From assembly GCA_026627385.1 (NCBI GenBank), contig JAPNUR010000033.1:1-32513 (forward strand): 32,513 bases of DNA. Direction: 5' to 3'. Of the stretch, positions 15,280-23,747 are shown piece by piece (positions within the stretch are counted from its first letter, which is position 1; every line of letters starts with the position of its first letter). The notes below the pieces were generated by a model, which ran no database searches, was not told the origin of the DNA, and worked only from the letters and a program-made list of their open reading frames with translations. This DNA comes from Bacillota bacterium (lineage in GTDB: Bacteria > Bacillota > Sulfobacillia > Sulfobacillales > Sulfobacillaceae). A program made the position numbers and the translations under genes.

Positions 15280-16485
15280 TTAGGAAATCCAATGGCCCAT
15301 CTTTTCTTTTTTGGCGCGGAGGTATGCAGAATTTTCGGGGCGGCTCTCGACTGCAATGGGCACCCGATCGACAATTTTGAGGCCATACCCCTCCAGCGCG
15401 TAGTACTTATTCGGATTGTTCGTCAAAAGCCGGAGTTCACGAATACCCAGGTCGCGCAAAATCTGAGCACCGACTCCGTAGTCGCGCAGGTCAGGCGGGA
15501 AGCCTAACGCGAGATTGGCGGTCACGGTGTCCATGCCTTGTTCTTGTAACGCATACGCTTTGATTTTATTGGCCAGGCCAATCCCGCGACCTTCTTGCCG
15601 CATATATAAGAGACACCCCCGGCCTTCTTCGGCTATTTGCCGGAGCGCTTGGTCCAGTTGTTCGCCGCAGTCGCAGCGAAACGAGCCAAACACATCGCCG
15701 GTTAAACACTCGGAATGAACGCGGGTCAACACCGGCCGCCCGTCGTTGATAGGGCCCATGGTGAGCGCTAAATGGGTCACGTTGGTCAATTTTTCCGTAT
15801 AGGCGATCGCCCGAAAGACCCCGTATCGGGTCGGAAGCGTGGCCTCGGCCTCGCGGACGTAGAGCGTTTCCTGGGCGAGCCGATAACGGATTAAGTCCTG
15901 GATGGTGATGAGTGGCAAGTGGTGTACTTCCCGAAACGCCAACAGATCGTCTAGACGCGCCATGGTGCCGTCAGCATTCATAATTTCGCAAATGACCGCT
16001 ACCGGCTCGAAACCTGCCATGACAGCGAGATCGACGCTGGCTTCCGTATGCCCAGGCCGACGCAGCACCCCGCCAGGCTTGGCGCGCAGGGGAAAAATGT
16101 GGCCAGGCCGGACCAGGTCTTCCGGCCGAGATTGCGGGTTCGCCAGCACCGCGACGGTTTTCGCCCGATCGTGAGCGGAAATGCCCGTGGTTACTCCCTC
16201 ACGCGCATCGACGGAGACGGTGAACGCGGTTTTCATCGAATCTTCGGAGACCTCGACCATGGGCGGCAGTTTGAGCCGGTCCAGCCATTCCGCGGCCATC
16301 GGCACACAAATCAGCCCGCGCCCATGTTGGGCCATAAAATTGATGATCTCGGGGGTTGCATGGCGCGCCGCCACCACCAGATCGCCTTCGTTTTCGCGGG
16401 ATTCGTCGTCGATGACAATAACCACGCGGCCTTGGCGAATGGCGTCGACGGCCTCGGGCACGGTATTGAAGGGACGGTCACGCAT
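15280..16485 (-). CDS. ribBA: Bifunctional DHBP synthase / GTP cyclohydrolase II
   Basis: A 401-residue fusion supplying both riboflavin precursors. The N-terminal 3,4-dihydroxy-2-butanone 4-phosphate synthase (about 1-200) shows [29 protein letters not shown] and [10 protein letters not shown]. The C-terminal GTP cyclohydrolase II (about 205-401) shows [20 protein letters not shown] with the zinc cysteines, [34 protein letters not shown] and LTNNPNKY. The start ATG at 16485 has a near-perfect AAGGAGGT lying inside the end of ribE. Typical length and domain order. Confidence 0.96.
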   Translation of the reverse strand: MRDRPFNTVPEAVDAIRQGRVVIVIDDESRENEGDLVVAARHATPEIINFMAQHGRGLICVPMAAEWLDRLKLPPMVEVSEDSMKTAFTVSVDAREGVTTGISAHDRAKTVAVLANPQSRPEDLVRPGHIFPLRAKPGGVLRRPGHTEASVDLAVMAGFEPVAVICEIMNADGTMARLDDLLAFREVHHLPLITIQDLIRYRLAQETLYVREAEATLPTRYGVFRAIAYTEKLTNVTHLALTMGPINDGRPVLTRVHSECLTGDVFGSFRCDCGEQLDQALRQIAEEGRGCLLYMRQEGRGIGLANKIKAYALQEQGMDTVTANLALGFPPDLRDYGVGAQILRDLGIRELRLLTNNPNKYYALEGYGLKIVDRVPIAVESRPENSAYLRAKKEKMGHWIS

Positions 16486-16487
16486 CG

Positions 16488-17099
16488 TTAGACCTCCTTG
16501 GGGGTGCGATAGGGCACCAATAAGTGTTCAACGTACTTGCCCAATACGTCAAATTCCACATTGACCGCAGTCCCCACCTGCCACTCGCCAATAATGGTGT
16601 GCGTCAGCGTGTGGGGGATGATCGTGACGCGCACAGCGTTCGCGCGTGCGTCGACAATGGTCAGACTGACCCCATCGAGAGTAATCGACCCTTGTGGCAA
16701 CACCCAGCGTTCGTATTCCTCGGGAAAGAGGACCGTGATGTCACGCGTGTCGCCATGCCTCTCTATTGACTGGACGCGGCCCACCGTGTCCACGTGACCC
16801 AAAACCCAGTGTCCACCTAACCGGGTGGCCGCGGTGACGGCTCGCTCGAGGTTCACGCGCTGGCCCGGGACAAGTTGCCTCAGGGTCGTCAGGCGCAAAG
16901 TGGTATGACTGACTTGGACCAGGAAATCGGTGTCGGTATGGGATATGACGGTTAAGCACGTGCCGTTGATGGACACCGATTCGCCCATCGCAAGGTCTCG
17001 GGCAAAGTCGCACTGAATCGTCAGGCGGAGCCCCACCTGATCCCGATCGGGTTCTTCGGCGACGACCCGGCCTATGGCTTCAACGAGTCCTGTAAACAT
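16488..17099 (-). CDS. ribE: Riboflavin synthase, alpha chain
   Basis: A 203-residue enzyme that dismutates two lumazines into riboflavin plus the pyrimidine substrate. It is two lumazine-binding beta-barrel repeats: [13 protein letters not shown] with [14 protein letters not shown], and a second copy with [16 protein letters not shown] and [15 protein letters not shown]. The family start MFTGLV fixes the ATG at 17099 (GCGAGG upstream); the frame stays open further upstream into the ribD end. It lies 16 bases after ribD and 2 bases before ribBA. Some genomes label this gene ribC or ribE; I use ribE. Confidence 0.95.
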   Translation of the reverse strand: MFTGLVEAIGRVVAEEPDRDQVGLRLTIQCDFARDLAMGESVSINGTCLTVISHTDTDFLVQVSHTTLRLTTLRQLVPGQRVNLERAVTAATRLGGHWVLGHVDTVGRVQSIERHGDTRDITVLFPEEYERWVLPQGSITLDGVSLTIVDARANAVRVTIIPHTLTHTIIGEWQVGTAVNVEFDVLGKYVEHLLVPYRTPKEV

Positions 17100-17115
17100 C
17101 TTTCGCCTCGCTTTC

Positions 17116-18222
17116 CTAGCGACTCCCCTGGCGTTCAAAAGATCCCTCCCAGACCACATCAGGTCCCAAGCGGCGCACCTGATGCAGGGTGAGCCGCGGG
17201 GCTGACTGGAGGGAAAATCCTGCACCTTCTACCGCCGTGGGAGCATCGCGGCCCCCGAGGATGATGGGCGCCAGGTATAGCACCCAGCCATCGGCCAGCC
17301 CTTGGCTAATCAGCGCTGCGTGAACGGTGGGCCCCCCTTCCACGAGAACCGATAAAATATGGCGGTCGGCTAGCTGGGCCATTACTTCTCTGAGATTGAC
17401 GTGGCCTCCGGGATCGCTGGTAACCCGCACTACCTCGCCGCCGCGACTAAAGATTTGTCGTTCCCAGTCGTCAGAGGCGCGGTCACTAGTAAAGATCAGC
17501 GCGGGGCTCTGGACCTGGGGGTCGAGCACCAGAGCATCGGGCGGGGTTCGTCCACGACTGTCCAACACGACGCGCACCGGTTGGCGTGCGCGGCGCTTCC
17601 CGCGATAAGTCAGGCGGGGATTATCAGTAAGGATTGTGCCGGATCCCACGAGGATGGCATCGTGTTGCCGCCGGAGTTCATGCGCGTGCGCCAAGGCTTG
17701 ATGGGACGTTAAATACTTCGACTCGCCCGTGACGGTTGCCACCTTGCCGTCTAACGAGGTCGCTATCTTTAACGTGCAGTACGGTCGACCTTCGCGGCTC
17801 CATGTGAAGAATGGTCGGTTGAGGGCTTCAGCTTCGTCCGCGCCATCGCCGACCTCGACTTCAATATGAGCGTCTTTTAGCCGATCAAGCCCCCCCCCCG
17901 CTACATGCGGGTTGGGATCGCGAGTGGCGACGACGACGCGCCGGATTCCCGCGGCCATAATGGCTTCAGTGCACGGGGGCGTTCGGCCCGTGTGGTTGCA
18001 CGGCTCTAGCGTTACGTAGAGCGTTTGCCCTCGAGCCAACGAGCCCGCCTTGCGGAGGGCCATCACCTCCGCATGAGGGCCCCCGGCCTTGGCATGGTAG
18101 CCGTCGGCAATAATGTGACCGGCTTCGTTGACAATGACGGCGCCCACCATCGGATTGGGCGATGTCTGCCCCAATCCCCGCCGCGCCAGCGCTAGGGCGC
18201 GTTGCATGTAGCGACTGGTCAT
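17116..18222 (-). CDS. ribD: Bifunctional riboflavin deaminase/reductase
   Basis: A 368-residue enzyme of early riboflavin synthesis. The N-terminal deaminase (1-145) has the zinc site GGPHAEVMALRKAG and LEPCNHTGRTPPCTEA; the C-terminal reductase (about 148-368) has FTWSREGRPYCTLKIATSLDGK, SGTILTDNPRLTYR and LVEGGPTVHAALISQG. ATG at 18222 follows GGGGAGAGG, directly after the terminator of the FMN riboswitch. It is the first gene of ribD-E-BA-H, so the whole operon is under FMN control. Confidence 0.95.
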   Translation of the reverse strand: MTSRYMQRALALARRGLGQTSPNPMVGAVIVNEAGHIIADGYHAKAGGPHAEVMALRKAGSLARGQTLYVTLEPCNHTGRTPPCTEAIMAAGIRRVVVATRDPNPHVAGGGLDRLKDAHIEVEVGDGADEAEALNRPFFTWSREGRPYCTLKIATSLDGKVATVTGESKYLTSHQALAHAHELRRQHDAILVGSGTILTDNPRLTYRGKRRARQPVRVVLDSRGRTPPDALVLDPQVQSPALIFTSDRASDDWERQIFSRGGEVVRVTSDPGGHVNLREVMAQLADRHILSVLVEGGPTVHAALISQGLADGWVLYLAPIILGGRDAPTAVEGAGFSLQSAPRLTLHQVRRLGPDVVWEGSFERQGSR

Positions 18223-18236
18223 CGACCTCTCCCCAC

Positions 18237-18261
18237 AAAAAAATCCCCGGCTTCGGGGGAT
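18237..18261 (-). terminator. FMN-riboswitch expression platform: intrinsic terminator
   Basis: On the minus strand ATCCCC pairs with GGGGAT around a 7-base loop and is followed by seven T residues. It sits between the riboswitch aptamer and the ribD ribosome binding site, so FMN binding most likely ends transcription early, before ribD. Confidence 0.8.
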
Positions 18262-18302
18262 GGACCTATCCAGTCAGGAAACTCCGCTGTGCTTGAGTTG
18301 CC

Positions 18303-18441
18303 TACCTTCTCCCATCCAGACTATACTGTCGGCGCCGGAATCTCACCGGACTCCTGCCTTGCGGCTCGCGGGCTCCTCGTAACCGAGATTACCGCCGGTC
18401 GGGAATTGATCCACAGGGGATCTCACCACGCCCCGAAGGTA
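18303..18441 (-). ncRNA. FMN riboswitch (RFN element)
   Basis: Read on the minus strand, P1 is TACCTTC (18435-18441) paired with GAAGGTA (18303-18309). Between them are the conserved blocks GGTGA ... AATTCCCGACCGGCGGTAA, AGCCCGCGAGCC, GGTGAGATTCCGGCGCCGAC and AGTATAGTCTGGATGGGAGA, in RFN order. A 15-base perfect hairpin (18408-18422) is inserted between GGTGA and AATTCCC, i.e. in the P2 loop, which is unusual. The element controls ribD-E-BA-H. Confidence 0.93.
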
Positions 18442-18457
18442 TTGTACTTTAATAAAT

Positions 18458-18486
18458 ATCGTAAGGCGAAAACGAGCATCCGTCAA
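18458..18486 (-). promoter_or_regulatory. Promoter of the riboflavin operon
   Basis: On the minus strand TTGACG (complement of 18481-18486), 17 bases, TACGAT (complement of 18458-18463): 5/6 and 4/6 matches at ideal spacing. Transcription would start about 10 bases before the FMN aptamer. The insertion sequence and its target repeat begin at the base right upstream of the -35 box. Confidence 0.75.
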
Positions 18487-18495
18487 TGGATCCGC
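18487..18495 (+). repeat. Target-site duplication, left copy
   Basis: TGGATCCGC abuts the left end of the insertion sequence and is identical to 19870-19878 at the other end. ISL3 elements usually make 8-base duplications, so one of the nine bases is probably chance or belongs to the element. Confidence 0.8.
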
Positions 18496-19869
18496 GGCTC
18501 TACGTCAATCATTGTGGGATCGCCGTGAGGGGCAGGAAGCCCAGAAACATCTTGCGCCGATAGCGGTCCCGAGTGCGGAACCCATAACTGAGCCGTTTGA
18601 GTTGTTTGATTTTGGTGTGATACCCTTCGATGAGACCGTTGGTCCAGCGCTGGGGCTGGGACCCATGGCCCAGGATTTCATGACGCCACCGCCGGAGCGT
18701 CCGAGCCCAGACCAGGCCTTCGGCGTGATCGCAGGCCTCCGCATTGAGCATCCAGCGCTCCCACGCCTGGCGGGCCTCGGCGGGCGTCTGGGCGCGGAAC
18801 AACGCCCGTAAATCCTCCTTGAGGTGATACAGCTGTCCCAACGCCGGCCAGCGACGCTGAATCTCGGTGAGCTGCGCTTGTTGCTGCGGCGTGAGGTGCT
18901 CGGACCCCTTGACCCGCGGCCACCGCGGAATGGCCGTGCGGGATGCGGCCTGTTCGAGGCGCCGGATCTCATCCAGGCGCCGATTGGCATCCTGAATCAG
19001 GTGAAACGGGTCGGCGAGGACCTGGGCATTCGGGCACCAGCGGCGCACCACGCGGGCATAGGCCCGTGTGAGATCCACGGTGACCGCGCGAATCCGGGTC
19101 CGCACCGCCTCGGGAATGGCCGCAAACCCCGCCTCCAAGGAGCGGAGGCGATCGTCGGGCAACAGGGCGAGCAACCGCCGGTCTGGCGCGGGCAGCGCCA
19201 CCGTGATGAGCAAGTCCTGACCGCGAAAGCGATGCTCGTCGAGGCTGAGCACGAGGTCGCCGGGTTGATCCCACCACGTGGGGTCGGCCGTCGGCACCCC
19301 GCGATCCACGAGCCGCCGCAAGCGACTGTCCGTGACGCCCACGAGCCGGGCGACACGGCGAAAGCTCGCCTCCCGCAGCAGGATCAGCGCGGCTTCTTGC
19401 GCGGCCGAGGTCCATCGCTGCCCGGGGCGCAAGCCCGCCGGGCGGGGGCAGACGGTGCGCCCACAGGCCACACAGCGCCAGCGGCGCGGCACCCCGGCCA
19501 GCGTGACGGGCCGCAACCCCACCGTGCCATGTGGCCTCTGGCGGTGCCGATCCGGATGGCCACCGTGGGGACACTGGGCCGGGCGCGAGGCATCCACCGT
19601 CAGCAGCCAGCCTGTCGCGGTTTCCGCCACGCCGATCACCTCCCGTCCGTCCAGGGTCAGCAAGGTTGTGATCCACTGGTCCATGGAAGCACTCCTTGAA
19701 GTTTTGATGGGTTACAACAATTCATTGGCGGTGCTTCCTGCCATGTCCTGCGGCCGACGGCGATTTTTTTCGCGGGTTGACCCCAGCCTCTATCCGATCT
19801 ACCCCCAAGTCACCGTGTGCTTCAGGCAGCCACTGCGTTCTGCCATCCCACAGCTTTTATCATGGAGCC
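18496..19869 (-). mobile_element. ISL3-family insertion sequence
   Basis: A 1374-base element. Its ends are imperfect 23-base inverted repeats: 18496-18518 begins GGCTCTACGTCAAT, the GGCTCT start usual in ISL3, and 19847-19869 ends GGAGCC, with 15 of 23 positions matching. It is flanked by a 9-base direct repeat and carries one intact transposase gene on the minus strand whose stop codon lies inside the left inverted repeat. The element looks complete and recent. Confidence 0.85.
18509..19684 (-). CDS. ISL3-family transposase
   Basis: A 391-residue DDE transposase. The N-terminus has a zinc-binding region (Cys38, then CVACGRTVC at 71-79), followed by a helix-turn-helix (about 93-128). The catalytic part shows LSLDEHRFRGQD (Asp149/Glu150), VTVDLTRAYARVV (Asp204), ADPFHLIQDANRRLDEIR (Asp225) and TNGLIEGYHTKIKQLKRLSYGFR with Glu353, the ISL3 C-terminal signature. 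The first zinc pair, CPxCG in most relatives, reads CPHGG here. AAGGAG precedes the ATG at 19684. There is no frameshift or internal stop, so it is probably active. Confidence 0.92.
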   Translation of the reverse strand: MDQWITTLLTLDGREVIGVAETATGWLLTVDASRPAQCPHGGHPDRHRQRPHGTVGLRPVTLAGVPRRWRCVACGRTVCPRPAGLRPGQRWTSAAQEAALILLREASFRRVARLVGVTDSRLRRLVDRGVPTADPTWWDQPGDLVLSLDEHRFRGQDLLITVALPAPDRRLLALLPDDRLRSLEAGFAAIPEAVRTRIRAVTVDLTRAYARVVRRWCPNAQVLADPFHLIQDANRRLDEIRRLEQAASRTAIPRWPRVKGSEHLTPQQQAQLTEIQRRWPALGQLYHLKEDLRALFRAQTPAEARQAWERWMLNAEACDHAEGLVWARTLRRWRHEILGHGSQPQRWTNGLIEGYHTKIKQLKRLSYGFRTRDRYRRKMFLGFLPLTAIPQ

Positions 19870-19878
19870 TGGATCCGC
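19870..19878 (+). repeat. Target-site duplication, right copy
   Basis: TGGATCCGC directly follows the right end of the insertion sequence and matches the left copy at 18487-18495 exactly. Joining the two flanks restores a 59-base spacer between moeA and the riboflavin promoter. Confidence 0.8.
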
Positions 19879-19934
19879 AAGTCAAGAGACGGTGTCGACG
19901 GTCGTTAGCTACGTTCGCTGAAATGGCGGTGTAG

Positions 19935-21188
19935 TCATGAGATGTGTGAAGCGTCGGGGCGGACGTGCTGTAAGGACAGCAAGAGCGCGTCGAGGCGGTC
20001 CCCAACATGGTACGGCCCGGTGTGCTCGGGGACGATCATTAAGGCATCGACGTCTTGCCAAGAGGTTTGCACGGCCGACCCCTGATTGTCGTGAGGCCAG
20101 AGATACAGGGTGCCGTCGGACACCAAGAGGCGGGAACGCACGTAGTGCCGGCGGTCCTCGACCAGGGTAAAATCACGGGCCAGCGGTAGACGCACGACAG
20201 GGCGCGGCCAGTTTAAATCGCCGAGGATGGTGCGAATGGCAGGCCGCACGAAGAGTTCGAAGGTGACGAGAGCCGACACCGGATTGCCCGGCAGACCCAT
20301 CACCGGGGTATTGAGGACGTGTCCAAACGTTAACGGCTTGCCGGGTTTTACATTGACGCGCCATAAGGTGAGTTGACCCAACGATTCAATGACGGATTTC
20401 ACATAATCAAAGTCCCCAACCGACACCCCACCAGAACTGACAAGGAGATCACAGGAGGTTGCGGCGTCGACAAACCGCTGGCGAATGGCCTCAGGATCGT
20501 CCGCGGCCTTGGGAAACAGGACCGGTTCGCCGCCGGCCTCACGAACGGCTGCGTAGAGCGCATAAGCATTGGAATTGCGAATGGTCCCTGGCGTGAGCGG
20601 CTCGTCGGGTTCACGGAGCTCATCGCCGGTGGATAAGATGGCGACCTTGGGTGGTGCGACGACGGGGACGCGACTCACACCCAGCGTCGCCAGCATGCCG
20701 ATGACGGGCGCCGTCAGTGGTGTGCCCTTCTGAAGCACCCGGGTTCCTCGGGCCATGTCCTCGCCCCGCTGGCGCAAGTAGAGGCCGGGGGAGGCTGGTT
20801 GGCGAACGGCAACTTGCGTTCCGCCACCGACAGGGTCGGTCCATTCGATTGGCACCACAGCGTCGGCCGTGCCCGGCACGGGGGCGCCCGTCATAATCTT
20901 AAAACAGTGTCCCGGTTTTAAGGCGTCGTGAACGGGATGGCCAGCACGGATGGTGCCTTGGATGGTTAACACCACCGGATGTTCCCGCGATGCGGTGGCC
21001 ACGTCGGCGGCCCGTACCGCAAACCCATCCATCGACGTGTTGGTAAAGGGAGGAATATCGTCGCGTGCTGTAATATCTTCTGCCAAGAGATAGCCGTAAG
21101 CCTCAGTCAAAGGCTGGTGCAAAACTTTCCCGGACGGCATGAGCGCTTTAAGAATCGCGGTTTGCGCATCTTCTACGGACAATAGCAC
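19935..21188 (-). CDS. moeA: Molybdopterin molybdenumtransferase
   Basis: A 417-residue enzyme that inserts molybdate into adenylylated molybdopterin, the last general step of molybdenum cofactor synthesis. Domains: MoeA N-terminal part with PPFTNTSMDGFAVRAADV (about 45-62) and FKIMTGAPVPGTADAVVPIE; the molybdopterin-binding domain with AILSTGDEL, TIRNSNAYAL, SSGGVSVGDFDYVK and MGLPGNPVSALVTFELF; and a C-terminal beta domain. The GTG at 21188 follows GAGGAGGGG; the frame runs open to 21515 without a start site. It stands divergent from coaX, with a structured leader. No other moa/mob/moe gene or molybdoenzyme is in the window. Confidence 0.93.
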   Translation of the reverse strand: MLLSVEDAQTAILKALMPSGKVLHQPLTEAYGYLLAEDITARDDIPPFTNTSMDGFAVRAADVATASREHPVVLTIQGTIRAGHPVHDALKPGHCFKIMTGAPVPGTADAVVPIEWTDPVGGGTQVAVRQPASPGLYLRQRGEDMARGTRVLQKGTPLTAPVIGMLATLGVSRVPVVAPPKVAILSTGDELREPDEPLTPGTIRNSNAYALYAAVREAGGEPVLFPKAADDPEAIRQRFVDAATSCDLLVSSGGVSVGDFDYVKSVIESLGQLTLWRVNVKPGKPLTFGHVLNTPVMGLPGNPVSALVTFELFVRPAIRTILGDLNWPRPVVRLPLARDFTLVEDRRHYVRSRLLVSDGTLYLWPHDNQGSAVQTSWQDVDALMIVPEHTGPYHVGDRLDALLLSLQHVRPDASHIS

Positions 21189-21230
21189 GCGAACCCCTCC
21201 TCTTGAGTCCCTTGAACAAGCAGCCATGTT

Positions 21231-21269
21231 GACAACCAAAGGTTGTCGCCGCCCTTTCGCAGAGGCGAC
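21231..21269 (-). promoter_or_regulatory. Structured leader of moeA with two competing stems
   Basis: On the minus strand GTCGCC (complement of 21264-21269) can pair with GGCGAC (complement of 21245-21250), and GACAACC (complement of 21241-21247) can pair with GGTTGTC (complement of 21231-21237). The two stems share three bases, so they exclude one another. It does not match the molybdenum-cofactor riboswitch pattern as I remember it. Confidence 0.3.
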
Positions 21270-21452
21270 CGGGCACAGGGCTACCGTCTTTAGCGTACCA
21301 TATGTGGACACATTCCATGGAATCCGTTTGCGATCCGTCAGCCGTCGAGAGAAATGGCCGCCAAAAGTTTCTTTGGCGTCACCATCAAAAAGTGACAGCA
21401 ACTGATGTGAATTGTGGTAGCATAAGGCTGACTTCGTCGAAGGGGGCGTAAC

Positions 21453-22223
21453 GTGCCGCGGTTGCTTGCCATAGACATCGGCAATACCCATATTAAGATT
21501 GGCCTTTACAGCCAAGGGCGATGGATTGAAGAGTGGCGGTTGGCAACTGATTTGCGCCGCACGCCGGATGAATATCGGTTGTTTATGCGCGGCCTGCTTC
21601 TGGAATCCAACGTAGAGGTGGTCGATCGCGCTATTGTGGCCTCCGTCGTCCCCCTGTTAACCCCCTTTTTTCTCCGGGTCTTGCAAAGCGTGAGCTTGGC
21701 CAAGCCGGAAGAGGTGGTACCGCCAGGGTACGGCCTGAAGGTAGACTATCCGCCCGAGAACCTCGGACCGGACCGCTTTGTCAATGCCTTAGCCGCGTGG
21801 GAGCTGACCCGTCGTCCGGTAGTGGTGGTTGATGTGGGCACCACCGCCACCGTGGACGCTGTCGTGGACGGGGTGTTTTTAGGCGGCGCGATTGCGCCGG
21901 GGCCGCACTTTCTCGCACAGGCGTTGGCTCAGGGGACTGCCCGTTTACCCCATGTGATGCCGGCCATCGAGCCGTGGGCTATTGGCAAAAATACTGAAGA
22001 GGCGATTCGCGCGGGTGTCGGTCATGGTTTTGTGGGCATGGTGAAGGATCTCATTCTGAAAACGCGATCGAGCATCGGACAAGACTCGGTCGTGGTATTA
22101 ACGGGTGGATGGTCCCAGCGCCTAGCTCCGTACTTAGACATGCCGGTGCGACTCGAACCTCAGTTGACGCTGGAAGGGCTGCGTTTTGCAGACGCTTGGC
22201 TGTACGCCCAAGAGCTCCATTAA
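21453..22223 (+). CDS. coaX: Type III pantothenate kinase
   Basis: A 256-residue ASKHA-fold kinase that phosphorylates pantothenate, the first step of coenzyme A synthesis, without feedback by CoA. Motifs: LAIDIGNTHIKIGLY (5-19, phosphate 1), ENLGPDRFVNALAAWEL (about 101-117), VVDVGTTATVDAV (phosphate 2; most relatives have GTATT here) and FLGGAIAPGPHFLAQAL. The GTG at 21453 follows AAGGGGG. A strong terminator (22287-22314) ends the transcript. In Bacillus coaX also lies near the folate and dusB-lysS genes. Confidence 0.93.
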   Translation: MPRLLAIDIGNTHIKIGLYSQGRWIEEWRLATDLRRTPDEYRLFMRGLLLESNVEVVDRAIVASVVPLLTPFFLRVLQSVSLAKPEEVVPPGYGLKVDYPPENLGPDRFVNALAAWELTRRPVVVVDVGTTATVDAVVDGVFLGGAIAPGPHFLAQALAQGTARLPHVMPAIEPWAIGKNTEEAIRAGVGHGFVGMVKDLILKTRSSIGQDSVVVLTGGWSQRLAPYLDMPVRLEPQLTLEGLRFADAWLYAQELH

Positions 22224-22286
22224 AGACACGCCTGGCGATAAAAATTCGTAAGTAACCGACGAGCCTTATCTATGCGCTAATGCTTT

Positions 22287-22314
22287 GGCACGCCCAGCGG
22301 CGTGCCTTTTCTGT
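22287..22314 (+). terminator. Intrinsic terminator after coaX
   Basis: GGCACGCC (22287-22294), loop CAGC, GGCGTGCC (22299-22306), then TTTTCTGTT. A perfect 8-bp GC-rich stem with a T run. It also shows that the next gene must start downstream, at 22382. Confidence 0.85.
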
Positions 22315-22381
22315 TGCAGCCGCTAGGGACAATCGCGCGACATCCGTGATGCTCATACCTTATGCGAAGGAGGGGGTCATC

Positions 22382-23710
22382 ATGGAGACACAGGATGACA
22401 AAGCGCGCCTCGAAGAGGCCTTTTGGCAGTTATTGGCGAGTCGGTATCCACTGACCGCCTGGTGGTGGATGGACGTTCCGTTATCCACTGACGCCCTCTT
22501 TCCCGACTGGTCGGCGGCAGCCATCGAGCGCGAGACTCGCGAATGGCGGCGACTCGCTGAGGAAACGAACGCCGTGGCAAAGGATCCTGAGACAGTCCAT
22601 TGGGGGCGGTTTGCCCGCCACGTCGTCACTCGACTGGAACAGGAACGAATTCCCTATGCGGCGTATGTTCTCAGGCACGCGAATATGGTCTTGGCGGTGG
22701 CAGAGCTGTTAGACCCTCGAGAAGAGCAGTGTGCTCGTGTCCACCTGCTAGCGCGGCTGAGTGAATGGCTTAGCACCATCGAGGCGGTTATGGGTGGTAC
22801 CTGGCATACGGCGTGGGCCGAAGCTGAAGCCATGAAGCTCGTCCGTCTCATTCATCGCGAGGGTCCTCAGAGTTGCTGGGTGGGTAAAGAGTGGGCCTTT
22901 ACGCGTGACCAGACGACTCGGCAGGTTCATTATTTCCTTGATCGTATGCGCGATACCCGTGAAGCGACTCGTGAGCCGTCGACATGGATTCCCAGTGCTC
23001 ATGTGTCGGTCGATGCTTGGCGGGCTAGGCGCAGGCACGTGACGCGAGAGACACCGCTGGTCATCACGCATCCGCTGGACAAACAAGCGGTATGGCTATT
23101 CCTGGCCCAATGGGTGCCGGACCTTCGCCGCGTCACGGTACCTGGCCTTAAAGAATGGTGGGTTCGGCCCACAACAGATGCCTCGGTGTTTTTTCATGGG
23201 GACGTGGTGGAGGATGTGGCCCTGCTTTTGGGGGCCGTATGGGCTGCCTGGTACTATCAAAGCCGTGTGAAGCGCTTGACCTGGGTGTTGACGCCCCCCC
23301 CTCTTATCGTGGGCGGGCTCGTGGCGACCTCGCGCCTTGCGGAAAGTGCGTGGGTTGATTCGCCTTTAGCGGTGCGACCATTTTTCGCGAAGTGGCGACA
23401 AACGCAGGAGATCTTGGCCGTCGCTGACGCTTGGCTCTGGTTGGAGGGCGAAGATCCGCTTCTCGTCTTCCGATGGCTTCAGCGATTTATGAGCAAGGAA
23501 GCGGCACGGCGTTGGATCCCCTGGCTAAAATGTCATCCCGGGTACTATGTAATGGCTGACCGCGTCGGCGCATTATTGACAGACGAAGAGCGAACGGACG
23601 CCGGTGATGCGGGGATGTGGCGGTGGGGCCCAATTATGCCAGACAGTTTGTATTTAGCCCCCAAGGAGCTTAGCGCGCCCACGGTATTTGATATATCGGG
23701 AAAGTTCTGA
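22382..23710 (+). CDS. Unknown 442-residue protein, possibly a degenerate DUF885 relative
   Basis: I do not recognise this protein with confidence. It is soluble, helical and very tryptophan-rich, with no signal peptide. Its layout recalls DUF885 proteins: an N-terminal LEEAFWQLLASRYPLTAWWW plus a helical region (HWGRFARHVVTRLEQE), and a C-terminal SKEAARRWIPWLKCHPGYYVMADRVGALL that parallels the family's E-A-x-x-x-V-x-x-Y-x-x-x-P-G-Q-x-x-x-Y pattern. The HExxxPGHH-type metal site of DUF885 is missing, so it would be catalytically dead if related. ATG at 22382 has an excellent AAGGAGGGGG. It lies between coaX and dusB, where Firmicutes carry varied genes. Confidence 0.6.
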   Translation: METQDDKARLEEAFWQLLASRYPLTAWWWMDVPLSTDALFPDWSAAAIERETREWRRLAEETNAVAKDPETVHWGRFARHVVTRLEQERIPYAAYVLRHANMVLAVAELLDPREEQCARVHLLARLSEWLSTIEAVMGGTWHTAWAEAEAMKLVRLIHREGPQSCWVGKEWAFTRDQTTRQVHYFLDRMRDTREATREPSTWIPSAHVSVDAWRARRRHVTRETPLVITHPLDKQAVWLFLAQWVPDLRRVTVPGLKEWWVRPTTDASVFFHGDVVEDVALLLGAVWAAWYYQSRVKRLTWVLTPPPLIVGGLVATSRLAESAWVDSPLAVRPFFAKWRQTQEILAVADAWLWLEGEDPLLVFRWLQRFMSKEAARRWIPWLKCHPGYYVMADRVGALLTDEERTDAGDAGMWRWGPIMPDSLYLAPKELSAPTVFDISGKF

Positions 23711-23747
23711 CGGATTTTGTGAGGCCCAGGGTGCGGCGGCAAAAGTG

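Noticed and set aside
18824-19699. 291-aa open frame antisense to the transposase
   Set aside because: High-GC shadow of a real gene; no ribosome binding site, and the ISL3 signature is on the minus strand.
21189-21452. Molybdenum-cofactor riboswitch before moeA
   Set aside because: Stems are present but the conserved Moco RNA blocks are not seen, so only a structured leader is reported.
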